A stretch of 64,000 nt of DNA from Neisseria perflava (GTDB taxonomy: Bacteria; Pseudomonadota; Gammaproteobacteria; Burkholderiales; Neisseriaceae): the NCBI RefSeq assembly GCF_002863305.2, contig NZ_CP136962.1, positions 62,001-126,000 on the forward strand. The letters are read 5' to 3'. The notes below the pieces were generated by a model. It ran no database searches and was not told the origin of the DNA. It saw only the letters and a list, made by a program, of their open reading frames with translations. Shown here in pieces: positions 53,979 through 62,527 of the stretch. Both the position numbers and the translations under genes were made by a program. Each line of letters starts with the position of its first letter. Positions within the stretch are counted from its first letter, which is position 1.

Positions 53979-54599
53979 TTAAGAGAGGCCCAAACGCTTA
54001 TCGGGTCGGGTAAACACAAAAATAAACAGCGAGGTTAACGCGCCCAAAGTATCGGCAAGCATGTCTTTTTGCGCGTCCCAAATATCGCCTTGAGAACCCA
54101 AGAACTCCAGTCCGGCCTCTCCGCCGTCGATAACGGCATATTGCCATTCGATGATTTCATAGGCGGCAGCCACGCTCATAATGAAGAACAGGCCGAAAAA
54201 CAAAGCCAGCGGCAGATTACACAGCTTGCGGCGCAGCAGCCATTCGGCCATCGGATAGGCATAAAAGCCGATGATGTAATGGGCAATACGGTCGTAATGA
54301 TTGCGGTTTTCGCCCAAAATCGGTTCGACAAAGTGGTTGATGGATTCAAACGGTACATCTGCAAAAGTGTAGTATGCACCGATGGAATGCATAATCAGCC
54401 AAAAACTCATGAATAAGTAGGCCAAGTTGCTGAAGCGGAAAATGCGGTAGGTAGCAACAAGAAGGAAGAATACGGATGCTACGGGGATGATTTCGGCGTA
54501 CCAGACTGCGCGGTCATGGGGATTGATACCTGACCAAACAATGAGGGTGAAGATAATTGCAGCAAGAAAAATGGGAAAGATTGGAGAGGGTTTATTCAT
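53979..54599 (-). CDS. DUF2238 (YjdF-like) membrane protein
   Basis: A 206-residue inner-membrane protein with about six helices. The conserved YDRIAHYIIGFYAYPMAEWLLRR, AAAYEIIEWQYAVIDGG and GDIWDAQKDMLADTLGAL segments are hallmarks of DUF2238/YjdF. Acidic and histidine residues within these segments resemble an active site, but no activity is established. It is separated from the neighbouring lipid cluster by a DUS hairpin, so it is probably its own transcript. Confidence 0.87.
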   Translation of the reverse strand: MNKPSPIFPIFLAAIIFTLIVWSGINPHDRAVWYAEIIPVASVFFLLVATYRIFRFSNLAYLFMSFWLIMHSIGAYYTFADVPFESINHFVEPILGENRNHYDRIAHYIIGFYAYPMAEWLLRRKLCNLPLALFFGLFFIMSVAAAYEIIEWQYAVIDGGEAGLEFLGSQGDIWDAQKDMLADTLGALTSLFIFVFTRPDKRLGLS

Positions 54600-54669
54600 G
54601 TTGTGTGTATGTAGTAATAATGGTTGCGTATTGTATAACGGATTGGCAGGGCTGCAGTTTTAGACATTC

Positions 54670-54703
54670 AAGGCCGTCTGAAAAACAGCTTTCAGACGGC
54701 CTG
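54670..54703 (-). terminator. DUS inverted-pair terminator of the lipid cluster
   Basis: AAGGCCGTCTGAAA / TTTCAGACGGCCT, 5 bp after the CdsA-like stop codon on the minus strand. The T-run is weak (TTGAATG). Confidence 0.65.
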
Positions 54704-54707
54704 AAGT

Positions 54708-55697
54708 TTAGCCGTTCCAAAAATAACGGGTGATGTGGAAAAACACGGGTGCAGCAAAACAAATCGAATCCACACGGTCAAGCATACCTCCGTGGCCGCG
54801 TATCATATTGCCCCAGTCTTTGACACCGTAATCGCGTTTGATGGCAGACATAACCAGGCCGCCAAAGAAACCCATCAGGCAGACAATAAAGCCGATAGCG
54901 GCTGCTTGGCTGTGGGAGAACGGCGTAATCGGCGCCATCAGAGCGGCAATGGCTGTGGCTGATAAAATACCGCCGACTGTACCGGAAATGGTTTTGGACG
55001 GGGAAAGCGAAGGCATGATTTTTGCACCGCCAATCAGTTTGCCCCAAACGTATTGCAACACATCCGATACTTGTACCACCCCAATCAGGAAGATCAGCAA
55101 CAGGATATTGTTACCGTTATCGAAGCCGTCCAAGTCTAGAAACATCAGCGCCGGAACATGAGACAGGCAGAAGATGCAAATCATCGCCATCCATTGTGTT
55201 TTGGCGGCGCGTTCTAAAAAATGCGCGGTTTGGCCGCTGAGGCTGGCAATAATCGGCAGTATCAAAAAGCCGTAAACTGGAATAAAAATACTGAACATGC
55301 CGTACCAGCCGTCATAGACGAAATAGTATTGCACCGGCAGCAGCAGGTAAAAGCAGACCACCATGCTGTAATAGTCGCTGCGGCGGCGATAGACGAGGGT
55401 CATAAATTCGCGCAGTGCGGCAAATGAAATCAGGAAGAACAGTATAACCGTCCCGATTTTGCCGAACCAAAACGCGCCCAGCAACACCAGCGTCATCAGC
55501 CACCATGCGTAAATACGGGCGTTGAGGTTGGCAATGGTGGCATTATCTGCGCCATTTTTGCGCTTGAGCCATTGTCCGATGATGCTGGCAAAACACAATA
55601 CGGCAAATACGCCGACAAAAATATAGCTGGCTTGCGGAGTCAGATGAGCGGCGGCTTGTTCGACAATGATTTGTTGGGAAGTCGTAGAAAGGCTCAT
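54708..55697 (-). CDS. CdsA-family phosphatidate cytidylyltransferase (YnbB-like)
   Basis: A 329-residue polytopic membrane enzyme. The CdsA signature is complete near the C-terminus: SAIKRDYGVKDWGNMIRGHGGMLDRVD (about residues 282-308). CdsA makes CDP-diacylglycerol from phosphatidate and CTP. Its neighbours (PlsC-like acyltransferase, PAP2-phosphatase fusion) resemble E. coli YnbB rather than the housekeeping cdsA context (uppS, dxr), so this may be a second, specialised copy. It overlaps the acyltransferase gene by 4 bp. Confidence 0.9.
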   Translation of the reverse strand: MSLSTTSQQIIVEQAAAHLTPQASYIFVGVFAVLCFASIIGQWLKRKNGADNATIANLNARIYAWWLMTLVLLGAFWFGKIGTVILFFLISFAALREFMTLVYRRRSDYYSMVVCFYLLLPVQYYFVYDGWYGMFSIFIPVYGFLILPIIASLSGQTAHFLERAAKTQWMAMICIFCLSHVPALMFLDLDGFDNGNNILLLIFLIGVVQVSDVLQYVWGKLIGGAKIMPSLSPSKTISGTVGGILSATAIAALMAPITPFSHSQAAAIGFIVCLMGFFGGLVMSAIKRDYGVKDWGNMIRGHGGMLDRVDSICFAAPVFFHITRYFWNG

Positions 55698-56401
55698 GCT
55701 TGTCCTCCTTTGTTTTGCTGAACTTCAGGTTCATTTTGGCGAAGCTCGCTGCGGTCGTTTTCAGACGGCCTGAGTGCCAGCAGCGCTTCACGGCTACGTG
55801 TCAAAAAGCTGTCTTTGTCTTCGTTTTCCTGCAAAGTAAGCGGCTGTCCGATATGGACTTCACACAAAAGCGGGATAGGCAGGATTTTGCCTTTGGGCAG
55901 TACGCGGCTGATGTTGTCGATCCAAATCGGCACAAATTCGGTATTGGGTTTGCTTTTTGCCAGATGATAAATGCCGGACTTGAACGGCAGCAGGATGGTG
56001 TTATCGTCAGTGTTGCGCGTGCCTTCAGGGAAAATAATCAAAGAGTCGCCTGCGTTCAGCGCGTCTTTCATCTGTTCGGTAATCGCTTGCGGATTATCGC
56101 TATGGCGCGGAATCAGTAAGGCATTGAAAACATTTTGAATGATGAAGCGTTTGAGTTTGCTCGTCAGCCAGTAATCCGAACCGGCTACAGGGCGCGTGGA
56201 CAAGCGCCAGCGGCGGGGCAGAGAAATCCACACCAATACAAAATCGCCATGGCTGCCGTGATTGGCGTAATAGACTTTTTGGTGCTGATTGAATGTCAGC
56301 TCGCGCGGGCTTTTAGGGCGTACGCCCGTAAGAAAAGAGACCGACAGACATAAGGCTTGGTCGGTCAGCCAGGCAAGTTGTTTTTTGAGGAAGTTTTTCA
56401 T
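55694..56401 (-). CDS. PlsC-type lysophospholipid acyltransferase
   Basis: A 235-residue acyltransferase. Motif I appears as YANHGSHGDFVLVWISLP, a variant H-x4-D (HGSHGD), and motif III as IIFPEGTRNTDDN. The protein is likely membrane-associated through its N-terminal segment. It would acylate lysophosphatidate or a related lipid, feeding the adjacent CdsA-like enzyme. The C-terminus includes an AG-DUS read as RPSEND. Overlap with the next gene suggests coupling. Confidence 0.9.
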   Translation of the reverse strand: MKNFLKKQLAWLTDQALCLSVSFLTGVRPKSPRELTFNQHQKVYYANHGSHGDFVLVWISLPRRWRLSTRPVAGSDYWLTSKLKRFIIQNVFNALLIPRHSDNPQAITEQMKDALNAGDSLIIFPEGTRNTDDNTILLPFKSGIYHLAKSKPNTEFVPIWIDNISRVLPKGKILPIPLLCEVHIGQPLTLQENEDKDSFLTRSREALLALRPSENDRSELRQNEPEVQQNKGGQA

Positions 56402-56464
56402 TGTTTCTGCCTTTTGAAATGAGATACCGCTCTAGATTTGGTTTGGGTAAATCAGCAAAAATAA

Positions 56465-56842
56465 TCAAATGCTTTGGATAAGCAAAATTAAAAATTGTGC
56501 GGCGGTCAGGTATAAGCTTTTGCGCCATAAGGAAAGTGCGCCGTTTATCCGTTGGGTCAAAGTACGGCTGCCTGAAGTTTGACGCAAACCGTTTTGCTGT
56601 AAGGCGTGGTCGAAGTCTTCAGGAGCGTAGTGGTTGTCGGCAAAGTCTTGGAACACGCAACGGTCGAAGTGAATGCGGATATGGCAGTACAGCAAAACTG
56701 CTGCCAAGACAAGTTGCACTACAAACCATGCGCCGCCATATTTTGCCGACAAGGCGAGCAGCAAGGCATTGCAGGCGGCAACATAATGTGCGGTAGAGAG
56801 CAGGTGGGCAGTAATACGGCTATTGGTTGTGTTGTCCATCAT
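56465..56842 (-). CDS. Unknown small membrane protein of the lipid cluster
   Basis: A 125-residue protein I do not recognise. It has two to three hydrophobic stretches (about residues 14-32, 36-56 and 106-125) and a central soluble part with HFDRCVFQDFADNHYAPEDFDHALQQ. The start ATG overlaps the stop of the PAP2-phosphatase gene at 56842, and the acyltransferase gene follows 63 bp later, so it belongs to the cluster. No CDP-alcohol phosphotransferase motif is present, so it does not replace YnbA. Confidence 0.75.
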   Translation of the reverse strand: MMDNTTNSRITAHLLSTAHYVAACNALLLALSAKYGGAWFVVQLVLAAVLLYCHIRIHFDRCVFQDFADNHYAPEDFDHALQQNGLRQTSGSRTLTQRINGALSLWRKSLYLTAAQFLILLIQSI

Positions 56843-58128
56843 TATCCTTGTTTTAAACGGTTTGCTGCAGCTTCGACTGCTTGGGCGGTGGCCGGCGATA
56901 GTACTATTTGCGGCCGAGCCTGTTTGAGTTCGGTCTTCGCTTGCTCCAAGTTTTTGCAGTCACCATAGACCAGCAGCCACGTCAGCACCACTGCGGCACT
57001 TCTTCCATAACCTAAAGCGCAGCATACCAGCACTTTACCGTGTTTTTGGCGTAAGGTTTCCAATATCAAGGCCGTCTGAACCAAATCGTTTTCAGACGGC
57101 GTTACCATATCCAGTAAAGGCAGGACGCGATATTCTCTTGGATAGCTACGGCAGGGATATTCGGCGCATATATCCAATACGGCAGGCAAATGGTTTGAAA
57201 TCCCCAAAACGCTGCCAATCCATACATCATTGCGGACTGGTGCCGTTTTCACCTTACCGCGTAACCAATACGCCATGTTTAGCCGTACGCCCACCAGATA
57301 AGGCAACAGCAAAACCGTCGCTGCCGCCGATAATTTACCGTTAGCCTGTTTTTGGAAGAAGGCCGCATTTCCAGTCAAATAGGCAAAAGCCACCATCAGT
57401 AAAGACACGCTAATCCATATCAACCACAGCCACACACTACCCAGCAGCGCAGGTAACGCAGTCAAACACGCACCAAGCAAATACAGAAGCGCAATCTTTC
57501 TTGAGCGTACATCATTTGAGCCCAGTCTTAACGGCGAAGTTATCTGACGCGGGAAAGCCCACAATACCAGCCAGCCAAGCAATGCTCCGGTCGGCACGTC
57601 AATAAAATGATGTTGATAAGTCGTCAGTACCGACAAGGCAATCAGGCTTTGCCATAAGAAAAGCGGCAGGCGGATTTTTGGAAAGCGCGTCCAATAAAAT
57701 GCACCTACGATAATCGCCAGCGCGATATGCAAAGATGGCGCTTGGTTGTACGGCAAATCAAATGCAGCCAATGAATCAAACAGCCAGCCTGACAGCCCAT
57801 CGGCGGGCGGTTTGGGCCATCCGAAACGCAGCGGAAACAGCACAAAGCAAGCAGTCGCAATCAGTTGGGCGGCTACAAGGTGCGCAACATATCGGTTTTG
57901 TTCATGTGTATCACGGCAAAGAAAAAATGCCGCGGCATACATCAGGTTCAGCGACCAATAAGGCACAATCGTCCATGCCCAAAACGGAATATTGCTCTCC
58001 CATGCAAAAGCGATTTCAGGCACATAGTCCAGCGATGCCGCATAATGATTGGATAGGCCGTAGCTGGTGTAAAACAGGATACCGACTAAAATCAGCTTGA
58101 GCAGGGAGGTTTTGAGGGTGGGTTTCAT
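56842..58128 (-). CDS. PAP2 phosphatase fused to a dual-specificity phosphatase (YnbD-like)
   Basis: A 428-residue protein. The N-terminal two thirds are a polytopic PAP2/inositol-phosphorylceramide-synthase-like domain with APSLHIALAI and TTYQHHFIDVPTGALLGW (about 130-195) as catalytic segments. The C-terminal domain is a cysteine phosphatase with VLVCCALGYGRSAAVVLTW (about 363-381), matching CX5R. Length and order agree with E. coli YnbD (about 430 residues). It probably dephosphorylates a lipid phosphate. It starts 4 bp after the stop of the next gene upstream. Confidence 0.9.
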   Translation of the reverse strand: MKPTLKTSLLKLILVGILFYTSYGLSNHYAASLDYVPEIAFAWESNIPFWAWTIVPYWSLNLMYAAAFFLCRDTHEQNRYVAHLVAAQLIATACFVLFPLRFGWPKPPADGLSGWLFDSLAAFDLPYNQAPSLHIALAIIVGAFYWTRFPKIRLPLFLWQSLIALSVLTTYQHHFIDVPTGALLGWLVLWAFPRQITSPLRLGSNDVRSRKIALLYLLGACLTALPALLGSVWLWLIWISVSLLMVAFAYLTGNAAFFQKQANGKLSAAATVLLLPYLVGVRLNMAYWLRGKVKTAPVRNDVWIGSVLGISNHLPAVLDICAEYPCRSYPREYRVLPLLDMVTPSENDLVQTALILETLRQKHGKVLVCCALGYGRSAAVVLTWLLVYGDCKNLEQAKTELKQARPQIVLSPATAQAVEAAANRLKQG

Positions 58129-58132
58129 GGAC

Positions 58133-58720
58133 TTATTTTGGACATCTCAATTCATCGCCGTATTGATCGGAGCGAAGGCAGGATAAAGCGTTTTCTTTTG
58201 GATGGTAGCGGAATTCCTGCCACGGACCATCTGTTGAAACGGCTCGCCAGTGATGCTGTGAAGATTGGTATTCAGTCAACGTCCCATTTGCATCTTTGGC
58301 ACAAAAATTCTTCGCCATGCCGACGGCCAACATACCGCGTTGTTTATTGGTTGGTATTGTGAATAAGGGGATAAGCTTAGATACATCGGCATTTCGGGCA
58401 AATTTCATTTTGACGTAGCCGTATCCTTCATTAGATTCAATGATCAAAGCTGATAAGGGCTGCCCAAAAGCAACAGAATTTTTCAATTCAATAGTGAATG
58501 CCTCACCATCTGACGCTGTCTGCTTGCTGTGGCTTCGGGCAACGGATGCGTGGTATTTGGCAGGCAGTTTGCCGATGTCGGACTTTCCATAAGGCAAGGC
58601 TTCAGAATCAAACGTACAACCCTTCTTCATAGATTGCAGCAAAAGTGTCCAGTCAACCGCATCGGCATAGCAGACGGATGAAAAGGTAGAAACAAGTAGT
58701 AATGCAAGTAGTTTTTTCAT
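58133..58720 (-). CDS. Exported protein of unknown function
   Basis: A 195-residue protein with a signal peptide (MKKLLALLLVSTFSSVCYA). I recognise no family. The mature part has cysteines in KKGCTFD, KNFCAKD, SCLRSD and LRCPK, probably forming disulfides in the periplasm. It is 4 bp upstream of the PAP2-phosphatase gene on the same strand and so is likely the first gene of that transcript. A role in the lipid cluster is inferred only from position. Confidence 0.75.
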   Translation of the reverse strand: MKKLLALLLVSTFSSVCYADAVDWTLLLQSMKKGCTFDSEALPYGKSDIGKLPAKYHASVARSHSKQTASDGEAFTIELKNSVAFGQPLSALIIESNEGYGYVKMKFARNADVSKLIPLFTIPTNKQRGMLAVGMAKNFCAKDANGTLTEYQSSQHHWRAVSTDGPWQEFRYHPKENALSCLRSDQYGDELRCPK

Positions 58721-59176
58721 TATGAAGTTTCAATTTATTAAAATTTATACAAGCGTAATCACTTTTCCCGAGAATTTCTTTGAATGGCTAGGAGTCATAC
58801 TAGATGAAATTCTTATCTACTACTGGTACTCCTGCAGACTATGTTGTTTATCATAATGTGACAATGGTAAAAAACTGAATATCGCTATAAATTTGAACGT
58901 CACGTAAATGTGGTAGGGTATTAGTGATATATGTAACTGTTTTATCTTTAAAAACTGCGGACCTATTCGTATTAGCTGTTAATTTTAGATGAACGGTTTA
59001 AGCTTTATTGAGGCCGTCTGAAAACAGACATAAAGTTTCAGACGACCTTTCGTTGTTTTATCGATTGCCAGACAAAACTAAAAATTTTTGCATATTTCAA
59101 CCGCCATTTTGCACACGAAGAAATCCAAAAAAATTCTTCTGTGTGCGAAACAACGGTAATTGATAAACTGCTCTTT
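58721..59176. other. Intergenic region inside the lipid cluster
   Basis: About 455 bp, AT-rich. It holds the DUS hairpin at 59011-59052 and an imperfect inverted repeat around 58790-58845 (AGGAGT ... ACTCCT). A 24-codon ORF on the + strand (58804-58878) is not called. No other gene is seen. Confidence 0.5.
59011..59052 (-). terminator. DUS hairpin with one variant arm
   Basis: AGGCCGTCTGAAA faces TTTCAGACGACCT, one mismatch, loop of about 14 nt. It lies 125 bp after the YnbC-like stop codon. Confidence 0.6.
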
Positions 59177-60919
59177 TTATTTCTTCACTGCCAAACTCAC
59201 GGTGAAAATACCGTCTTCGTCTATCCATTGATGTATTTTTTCAAAACCAGCCTTTTCAACCAGCTGATCCATTTCCTGTTGACTGCGGCGGCGCATTACC
59301 CAGTTTGGGCTGCCTGCTTTGTGGCTGGTCAGGGCGCGGGCAATCATTTCGAGCTGTGGATGCCAAGGTTGGCCGGTATAGATCAGGTAGCCGCCGGTTT
59401 CAATGGCTTCGCCGAAGCCGTAGAGCGAGTTCAAAATCAAATCATTGTCGGCAAACAATTCGTGCAAGCCGGAGACGATGCCTAGGGTAGGGCGCGGCTG
59501 TAAATCGTGATAATTGGCGCGGTCGTAGGCATTGACCTCGTTAAAGGTAACCGTGTCTTGCAAGCCGCGTTCTGCAATCAGCTTGCGGCCAGCTTCAACA
59601 TTAATCGGACTGTAATCACGCAGGCGTACGGAATCAGGCAATGTGTCGGCAGTCAGTGCGTCCAATACATAGCGGCCATGACCGGACGCGATATCCAAAA
59701 CGTGTACCGGTTTGCCTGCTTCACGCAGTTTGGCTGAAGCCGTCTGAATGGCTTTGCCGATATTAACTTTGCGTTGGCGGATGCCGCGCCAGCCGATGGC
59801 GTTGAGATAGTATTTGTCCACCCATACACCGAAAGCGTTGCTGCCTTGCGGTTGATTGCGGTAGACGTAATCCAGCGTGCTACCCGAATCAAAACCTGTT
59901 TCTTGACCGATTCTCAAACCTTCACTCCAGCGCGAACCCAGTTTGAGCGAGGCGCGATATGTTGCCCAAAATGCGCTACGAGGCGTACAAATAGGCAAAG
60001 GCGTAGCCAGTTCGTCAGCTTCGCGACGACTGTCTCCAAATAAGTGTGCTTGAGTCAGATCGACTTGTTGCAAAGGCTGATTGAAACGCTCGCGGATAAA
60101 ACGGCGCATTTCAACAAACGCGATTTCACGGTTTTGCTCGCCTAAGGTGTCGTGGTAGAAACCGGGCAGGATATGGCGTTCTTTAATATGGCTGCCTAAG
60201 CGATTGTAGAAATCATGTTGCGGTTTGTGATGAACAACCCAGTCGCTGCCTGAAATCAACAGTTGTACAGGCGTAGTAATCGCTTGTGCATCGGCAACGA
60301 CGCGTTCGGCCGCTTCATATAAACCCAGCAGGATGCGCACAGAAATAGCGCGGGCAATAAGCGGATCATTGTCGTAGCTTTTTTGACGTTCGACATTGTG
60401 GGTCAGATAGTGGGCTTTGACGTAGCTGTTGACAAAGAAATTGCCACGCCATTTTTGCATAATTTTCAAACCGGTACGTGCAAACGGAACATAGAGTTTG
60501 ACTTTGAACGCAGGCGAAGCCAATACGGCGCAACGAATTTTCGGCGCGTAATCGTGCAACCAAGTAGAAACCAATACCGCTCCGACACTTTGCGCAATCA
60601 CGCAAATGTTTTCAGGTTTGATGCCGTATTCGCTTTGAATGTGTCGGATAAAATCATCTACGTCTGAAACCGAAGTGCCGATACTTGGACTATCGCCGCG
60701 TTCACCGGGGCTGTAACCATGACCGCGCGCGTCCCAAGCGAAATAGGAAAAATCGTTGAAACCCAGCTCATCCGCCACAAACATCATCCGGCCGGAGTGC
60801 TCATGCCCGCGATGGAACAGCACAATGGCTTTGTCGGAAGAACCATCAGCAGCAGGGCGATAGCGGTAGAAAAGCGAAGTCCCATCTTGGGTAGAAAAGA
60901 ATTTTTGCTGTTCGGACAT
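59177..60919 (-). CDS. Alpha/beta hydrolase - SAM methyltransferase fusion (YnbC-like)
   Basis: A 580-residue two-domain protein. The N-terminal part (about 1-290) is a serine hydrolase of the monoacylglycerol-lipase type (LFHRGHEHSGRMMFVADELG; nucleophile elbow AQSVGAV near Ser115). The C-terminal part (about 300-580) is a class I methyltransferase (VLDIASGHGRYVLDAL near 411). The size and order equal E. coli YnbC (about 585 residues). It probably acts on a lipid or lipid precursor; substrate unknown. It is 450 bp from the rest of the cluster and may have its own promoter. Confidence 0.9.
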   Translation of the reverse strand: MSEQQKFFSTQDGTSLFYRYRPAADGSSDKAIVLFHRGHEHSGRMMFVADELGFNDFSYFAWDARGHGYSPGERGDSPSIGTSVSDVDDFIRHIQSEYGIKPENICVIAQSVGAVLVSTWLHDYAPKIRCAVLASPAFKVKLYVPFARTGLKIMQKWRGNFFVNSYVKAHYLTHNVERQKSYDNDPLIARAISVRILLGLYEAAERVVADAQAITTPVQLLISGSDWVVHHKPQHDFYNRLGSHIKERHILPGFYHDTLGEQNREIAFVEMRRFIRERFNQPLQQVDLTQAHLFGDSRREADELATPLPICTPRSAFWATYRASLKLGSRWSEGLRIGQETGFDSGSTLDYVYRNQPQGSNAFGVWVDKYYLNAIGWRGIRQRKVNIGKAIQTASAKLREAGKPVHVLDIASGHGRYVLDALTADTLPDSVRLRDYSPINVEAGRKLIAERGLQDTVTFNEVNAYDRANYHDLQPRPTLGIVSGLHELFADNDLILNSLYGFGEAIETGGYLIYTGQPWHPQLEMIARALTSHKAGSPNWVMRRRSQQEMDQLVEKAGFEKIHQWIDEDGIFTVSLAVKK

Positions 60920-61075
60920 GAGAAACTCCTAATAGTCATATTTTTTGAACAGTATCATGACATATTGGATAAATGCAATGACTATCCGATAGACGGACGA
61001 ATGCAATGATGGAGAGAAATGGTAAAAGATGGTTTCAAATTTTACTTAAAACTGATGACAGTGATTGTTAAAAGG

Positions 61076-61846
61076 TTAGATAGAGGGTGTTTGGATAGCC
61101 TTACAAACTACTACCGACATATCATCATAAACTCTTTGTTTTGCAATTAATTTACGAAACACAGTCAGACGGGACTTATCGTTATCATATTGTTGCCAAA
61201 TTTTTTCTCTTATTTTTTCTGAAAGAGCATCACTTAGGCCGTCTGAACAAAGCAGCAGGCTTTCTCCTGCTTTAAGCGTAAGTTCGATATGACACATTCT
61301 GTCTTGGAATTCGGAATAATCCGCTGCTAGATAAGAAGAAACGCCGCCATATATGGTGGCGAACTCTTCTTCTTTTTTATCCGACAAACCATCCAGCAAT
61401 TCGGAGAGTATCGAGTGATCTTGGGTCAGTTGCTTCCATTTTCCTTGTGTATCAATCAAATAGGCGCGACTGTCGCCTACGCTGATGATTTTGGTTTTGC
61501 CGGTGGTTTGGTCGATTTCTGTGGCAACAAAAGTGGTTGAGGAACCAAAATAATCTTCCGCCAACTCTTTAGATAAAGCGGCTTGTATATGATTGATGGT
61601 TTGACGGCTGAGTTTGGCTGTACGGCTTAATAGGTGCATGGCTAATTTGCTGGCTTTTTCGGGATGGTTGCTATTGGAAATGCCGTCAGCTATCCCGATG
61701 ATAAAGTGTGGACGGGTTTCAAGACGTGTTTCAGCGGTTTTGAGTTTATATTGAAACACTTGTTCGCCGTTAAAAAGGGCATCTTGGTTGTGTTGTTTGT
61801 TGCTGCCGATTTGTTGGCAAAAGGTAATTTCGCAAAATTTGTTCAT
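61076..61846 (-). CDS. PP2C-family serine/threonine phosphatase
   Basis: A 256-residue protein with PPM/PP2C motifs: QIGSNKQHNQDALF (N-Q-D in place of the usual N-E-D), GIADGISNSNHPEKAS, ISVGDSRAYLID, LLLCSDGLSDAL and YDDMSVVVC. These hold the metal-binding aspartates, so it should be an active Mn/Mg phosphatase. No partner kinase gene is visible in the window. Its ATG overlaps the stop of a 15-codon upstream ORF. Confidence 0.9.
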   Translation of the reverse strand: MNKFCEITFCQQIGSNKQHNQDALFNGEQVFQYKLKTAETRLETRPHFIIGIADGISNSNHPEKASKLAMHLLSRTAKLSRQTINHIQAALSKELAEDYFGSSTTFVATEIDQTTGKTKIISVGDSRAYLIDTQGKWKQLTQDHSILSELLDGLSDKKEEEFATIYGGVSSYLAADYSEFQDRMCHIELTLKAGESLLLCSDGLSDALSEKIREKIWQQYDNDKSRLTVFRKLIAKQRVYDDMSVVVCKAIQTPSI

Positions 61847-61890
61847 GATTTATCCATTTGTTGGGTGAATATTCGCTGCAGGCTTTTCAT
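61843..61890 (-). CDS. Possible 15-residue leader peptide before the PP2C gene
   Basis: ATG at 61888-61890 opens MKSLQRIFTQQMDKS and stops in TGA that overlaps the phosphatase ATG (ATGA). It has the best ribosome site of the region, GGAGGG with suitable spacing, whereas the phosphatase start has none. This suggests translational coupling, or the remnant of a once longer upstream gene. Confidence 0.45.
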   Translation of the reverse strand: MKSLQRIFTQQMDKS

Positions 61891-61950
61891 CGTTTCTAAC
61901 CCTCCGGATTTACACTTGAGCAATACGTTTGAAATTTGATGATTAAGGTT

Positions 61951-61983
61951 AAAGACCGTCTGAACAGTTTTCAGACGGCCTTT
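61951..61983. terminator. DUS hairpin with one variant arm upstream of the PP2C gene
   Basis: AAAGACCGTCTGAA faces TTCAGACGGCCTTT, one mismatch. It sits between divergent genes (PP2C and the PepSY protein), so its role as terminator is doubtful. Confidence 0.5.
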
Positions 61984-62077
61984 ACTGCGTTTAACCAAGC
62001 ACTAATTAACTGCTAATTTTGTCATGTTTTAATACATCCATCGAAACCCGAATACACATTTAAAAAGGAAATCAAAC

Positions 62078-62362
62078 ATGAAAAAATTTTTATTGACCGC
62101 CATCGTTGCTTTGTCTGCCGCTACTGCCGGTGCCAGTGATTATATCGAACACAAAATCTACAGCGATAAAAACTTCGAGCAAAATCGTGCTAAAGCCGTA
62201 AAAATTTTGGAACAACGCGGCTATCAAGTTCACGATGTTGAAGCCGATAGCCGTCGTGGCCAGCCTGTATTGGATATCGAGGCTTTTAAAGATGGTCGTG
62301 AGTACGACATTGTTTTGTCTTACCCTGATTTGAAAATTATTAAAGAACGCATCGATTATTAA
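62078..62362 (+). CDS. Periplasmic PepSY-like small protein
   Basis: A 94-residue protein with a signal peptide (MKKFLLTAIVALSAATAGAS) and a single PepSY/YpeB-like domain (NRAKAVKILEQRGYQVHDVEADSRRGQPVLDIEAFKDGREYDIVLSYPDLKIIKERID). Such domains are thought to bind peptides, inhibit proteases or sense ligands. It has a good AAGGAAAT ribosome site and its own terminator. Its role is unknown. Confidence 0.85.
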   Translation: MKKFLLTAIVALSAATAGASDYIEHKIYSDKNFEQNRAKAVKILEQRGYQVHDVEADSRRGQPVLDIEAFKDGREYDIVLSYPDLKIIKERIDY

Positions 62363-62382
62363 TATTTCGATATAAAGTGGAT

Positions 62383-62409
62383 TGTCGCAGGGCTTTTGGT
62401 CCTGCGACA
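62383..62409 (+). terminator. Terminator of the PepSY-like gene
   Basis: TGTCGCAGG / CCTGCGACA with a 9-nt loop, followed by GTTTGC; 20 bp after the stop codon. Confidence 0.75.
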
Positions 62410-62527
62410 GTTTGCTATTTAGGCATTTAAAGAATGTAAATGGCATGTAAATTATCTGAAATAAATGAACTAAATATGCTTTTTATTTTCCATTTAATTC
62501 AAAGTGTTTGATGTTGGGAGTCATGAT

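Noticed and set aside
58804..58878. 24-codon + strand ORF (MKFLSTTGTPADYVV...) with an AGGAG 9 bp upstream
   Set aside because: Only the ribosome site supports it; it is very short, on the opposite strand to all neighbours and has no evident promoter.
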